From Microthrixaceae bacterium (GTDB lineage Bacteria > Actinomycetota > Acidimicrobiia > Acidimicrobiales > Microtrichaceae), in contig JAMLGM010000001.1 in the NCBI GenBank assembly GCA_023957975.1, forward strand, positions 186,001 to 250,000: a stretch of 64,000 nt of DNA, in the 5' to 3' direction. Shown piece after piece: positions 63,889-64,000 of the stretch (position 1 is the stretch's first letter; every line of letters starts with the position of its first letter). The notes beneath the pieces were generated by a model. The model saw only the letters and a list, made by a program, of their open reading frames with translations. It was not told where the DNA came from and did no database searches. The position numbers were made by a program, and so were the translations under genes.

Positions 63889-64000
63889 CCGAGTCGTCGC
63901 AACGGTCTCGTTCGGCACTGTCGTGGGCATCGAGCGCCGCGGCGACCGCGTCGAGCAGGCGGGCCGAGCATCCAGTCAGATCGGTTGGGGGCGCGATGTC
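63866..64000 (-). CDS. C-terminal fragment of an unknown gene
   Basis: A minus-strand frame open from the window edge to a TGA at 63866-63868, giving 44 visible residues: an Ala/Leu-rich helix (SARLLDAVAAALDAHDSAERD) and an acidic tail. Its end overlaps the NUDIX gene by 23 bp in convergent orientation. The fragment is too short to name. Confidence 0.3.
   Translation of the reverse strand, partial: DIAPPTDLTGCSARLLDAVAAALDAHDSAERDRCDDSVNSDVSS

Overview
The window is a GC-rich actinobacterial chromosome segment built around the replication origin. The gene order cca ... trxB, trxA, cwlM-like, parB, parA, rsmG, jag, yidC, yidD, rnpA, rpmH, dnaA, dnaN, recF, dciA, gyrB, gyrA, DUF3566, tRNA-Ile matches the Mycobacterium Rv3907c-Rv0007 order almost gene for gene. 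WhiB, DUF5318, DUF3566, FxsA, a paired ArsA/Get3 locus and a WhiG/FliA-type sigma factor also point to Actinobacteria. Divergence from mycobacteria and streptomycetes (no MurJ next to the kinase, WCKPC thioredoxin, abundant fatty-acid/propionate genes) suggests an Acidimicrobiia-like lineage; that placement is inference from gene content only.

Region by region: 1-4.5 kb holds the start of a probable penicillin-binding protein, DUF5318, a methyltransferase, the CCA-adding enzyme, an HDAC-family deacetylase and a divergent GNAT acetyltransferase. 4.5-13.3 kb is one strand-coherent block: DUF6049 envelope protein, Ser/Thr kinase with an extracytoplasmic domain, ECF sigma factor, putative membrane regulator, thioredoxin reductase, crotonase, thioredoxin and a CwlM-like pseudo-amidase. 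13.4-19.8 kb is the leftward partition, ribosome and membrane-insertion block with two perfect parS sites. 20-30 kb is the rightward replication and gyrase block, with a DnaA-box/DnaA-trio element between dnaA and dnaN as the best oriC candidate.

30-46 kb is mixed: tRNA-Ile, an oxidoreductase, a WhiG/FliA-like sigma factor, HisN-like phosphatase, DUF4395, omega-amidase, orphan PemK-like protein, P450, CorA, a decayed ISL3 transposase beside tRNA-Arg, an Rpf-like muralytic lipoprotein with a structured upstream region, two tRNA-Ser genes, prephenate dehydratase, a class-III aminotransferase, an MBL-fold hydrolase, an AI-2E family exporter, a GAF protein and DoxX. 46.5-53.7 kb carries both methylmalonyl-CoA mutase subunits and MeaB, with a two-component system between them. 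53.8-64 kb holds a trypsin-like protease, gluQ, a CMD protein coupled to a second P450, a perfect 56-bp palindrome, tRNA-Pro, a degenerate receiver protein opposite a STAS protein, two ArsA/Get3 ATPases, an NfeD-like protein, WhiB, FxsA and a NUDIX hydrolase.

Most of the window is conserved housekeeping. I see no CRISPR array, prophage or defence island. The least explained signals are non-coding or sequence-level: a DnaA-box cluster away from dnaA, a three-way-junction element upstream of the Rpf gene, the 56-bp palindrome, non-canonical GyrA quinolone-region residues, and many genes with a -10-like hexamer 6-8 nt before the start codon, the layout of leaderless mRNAs.
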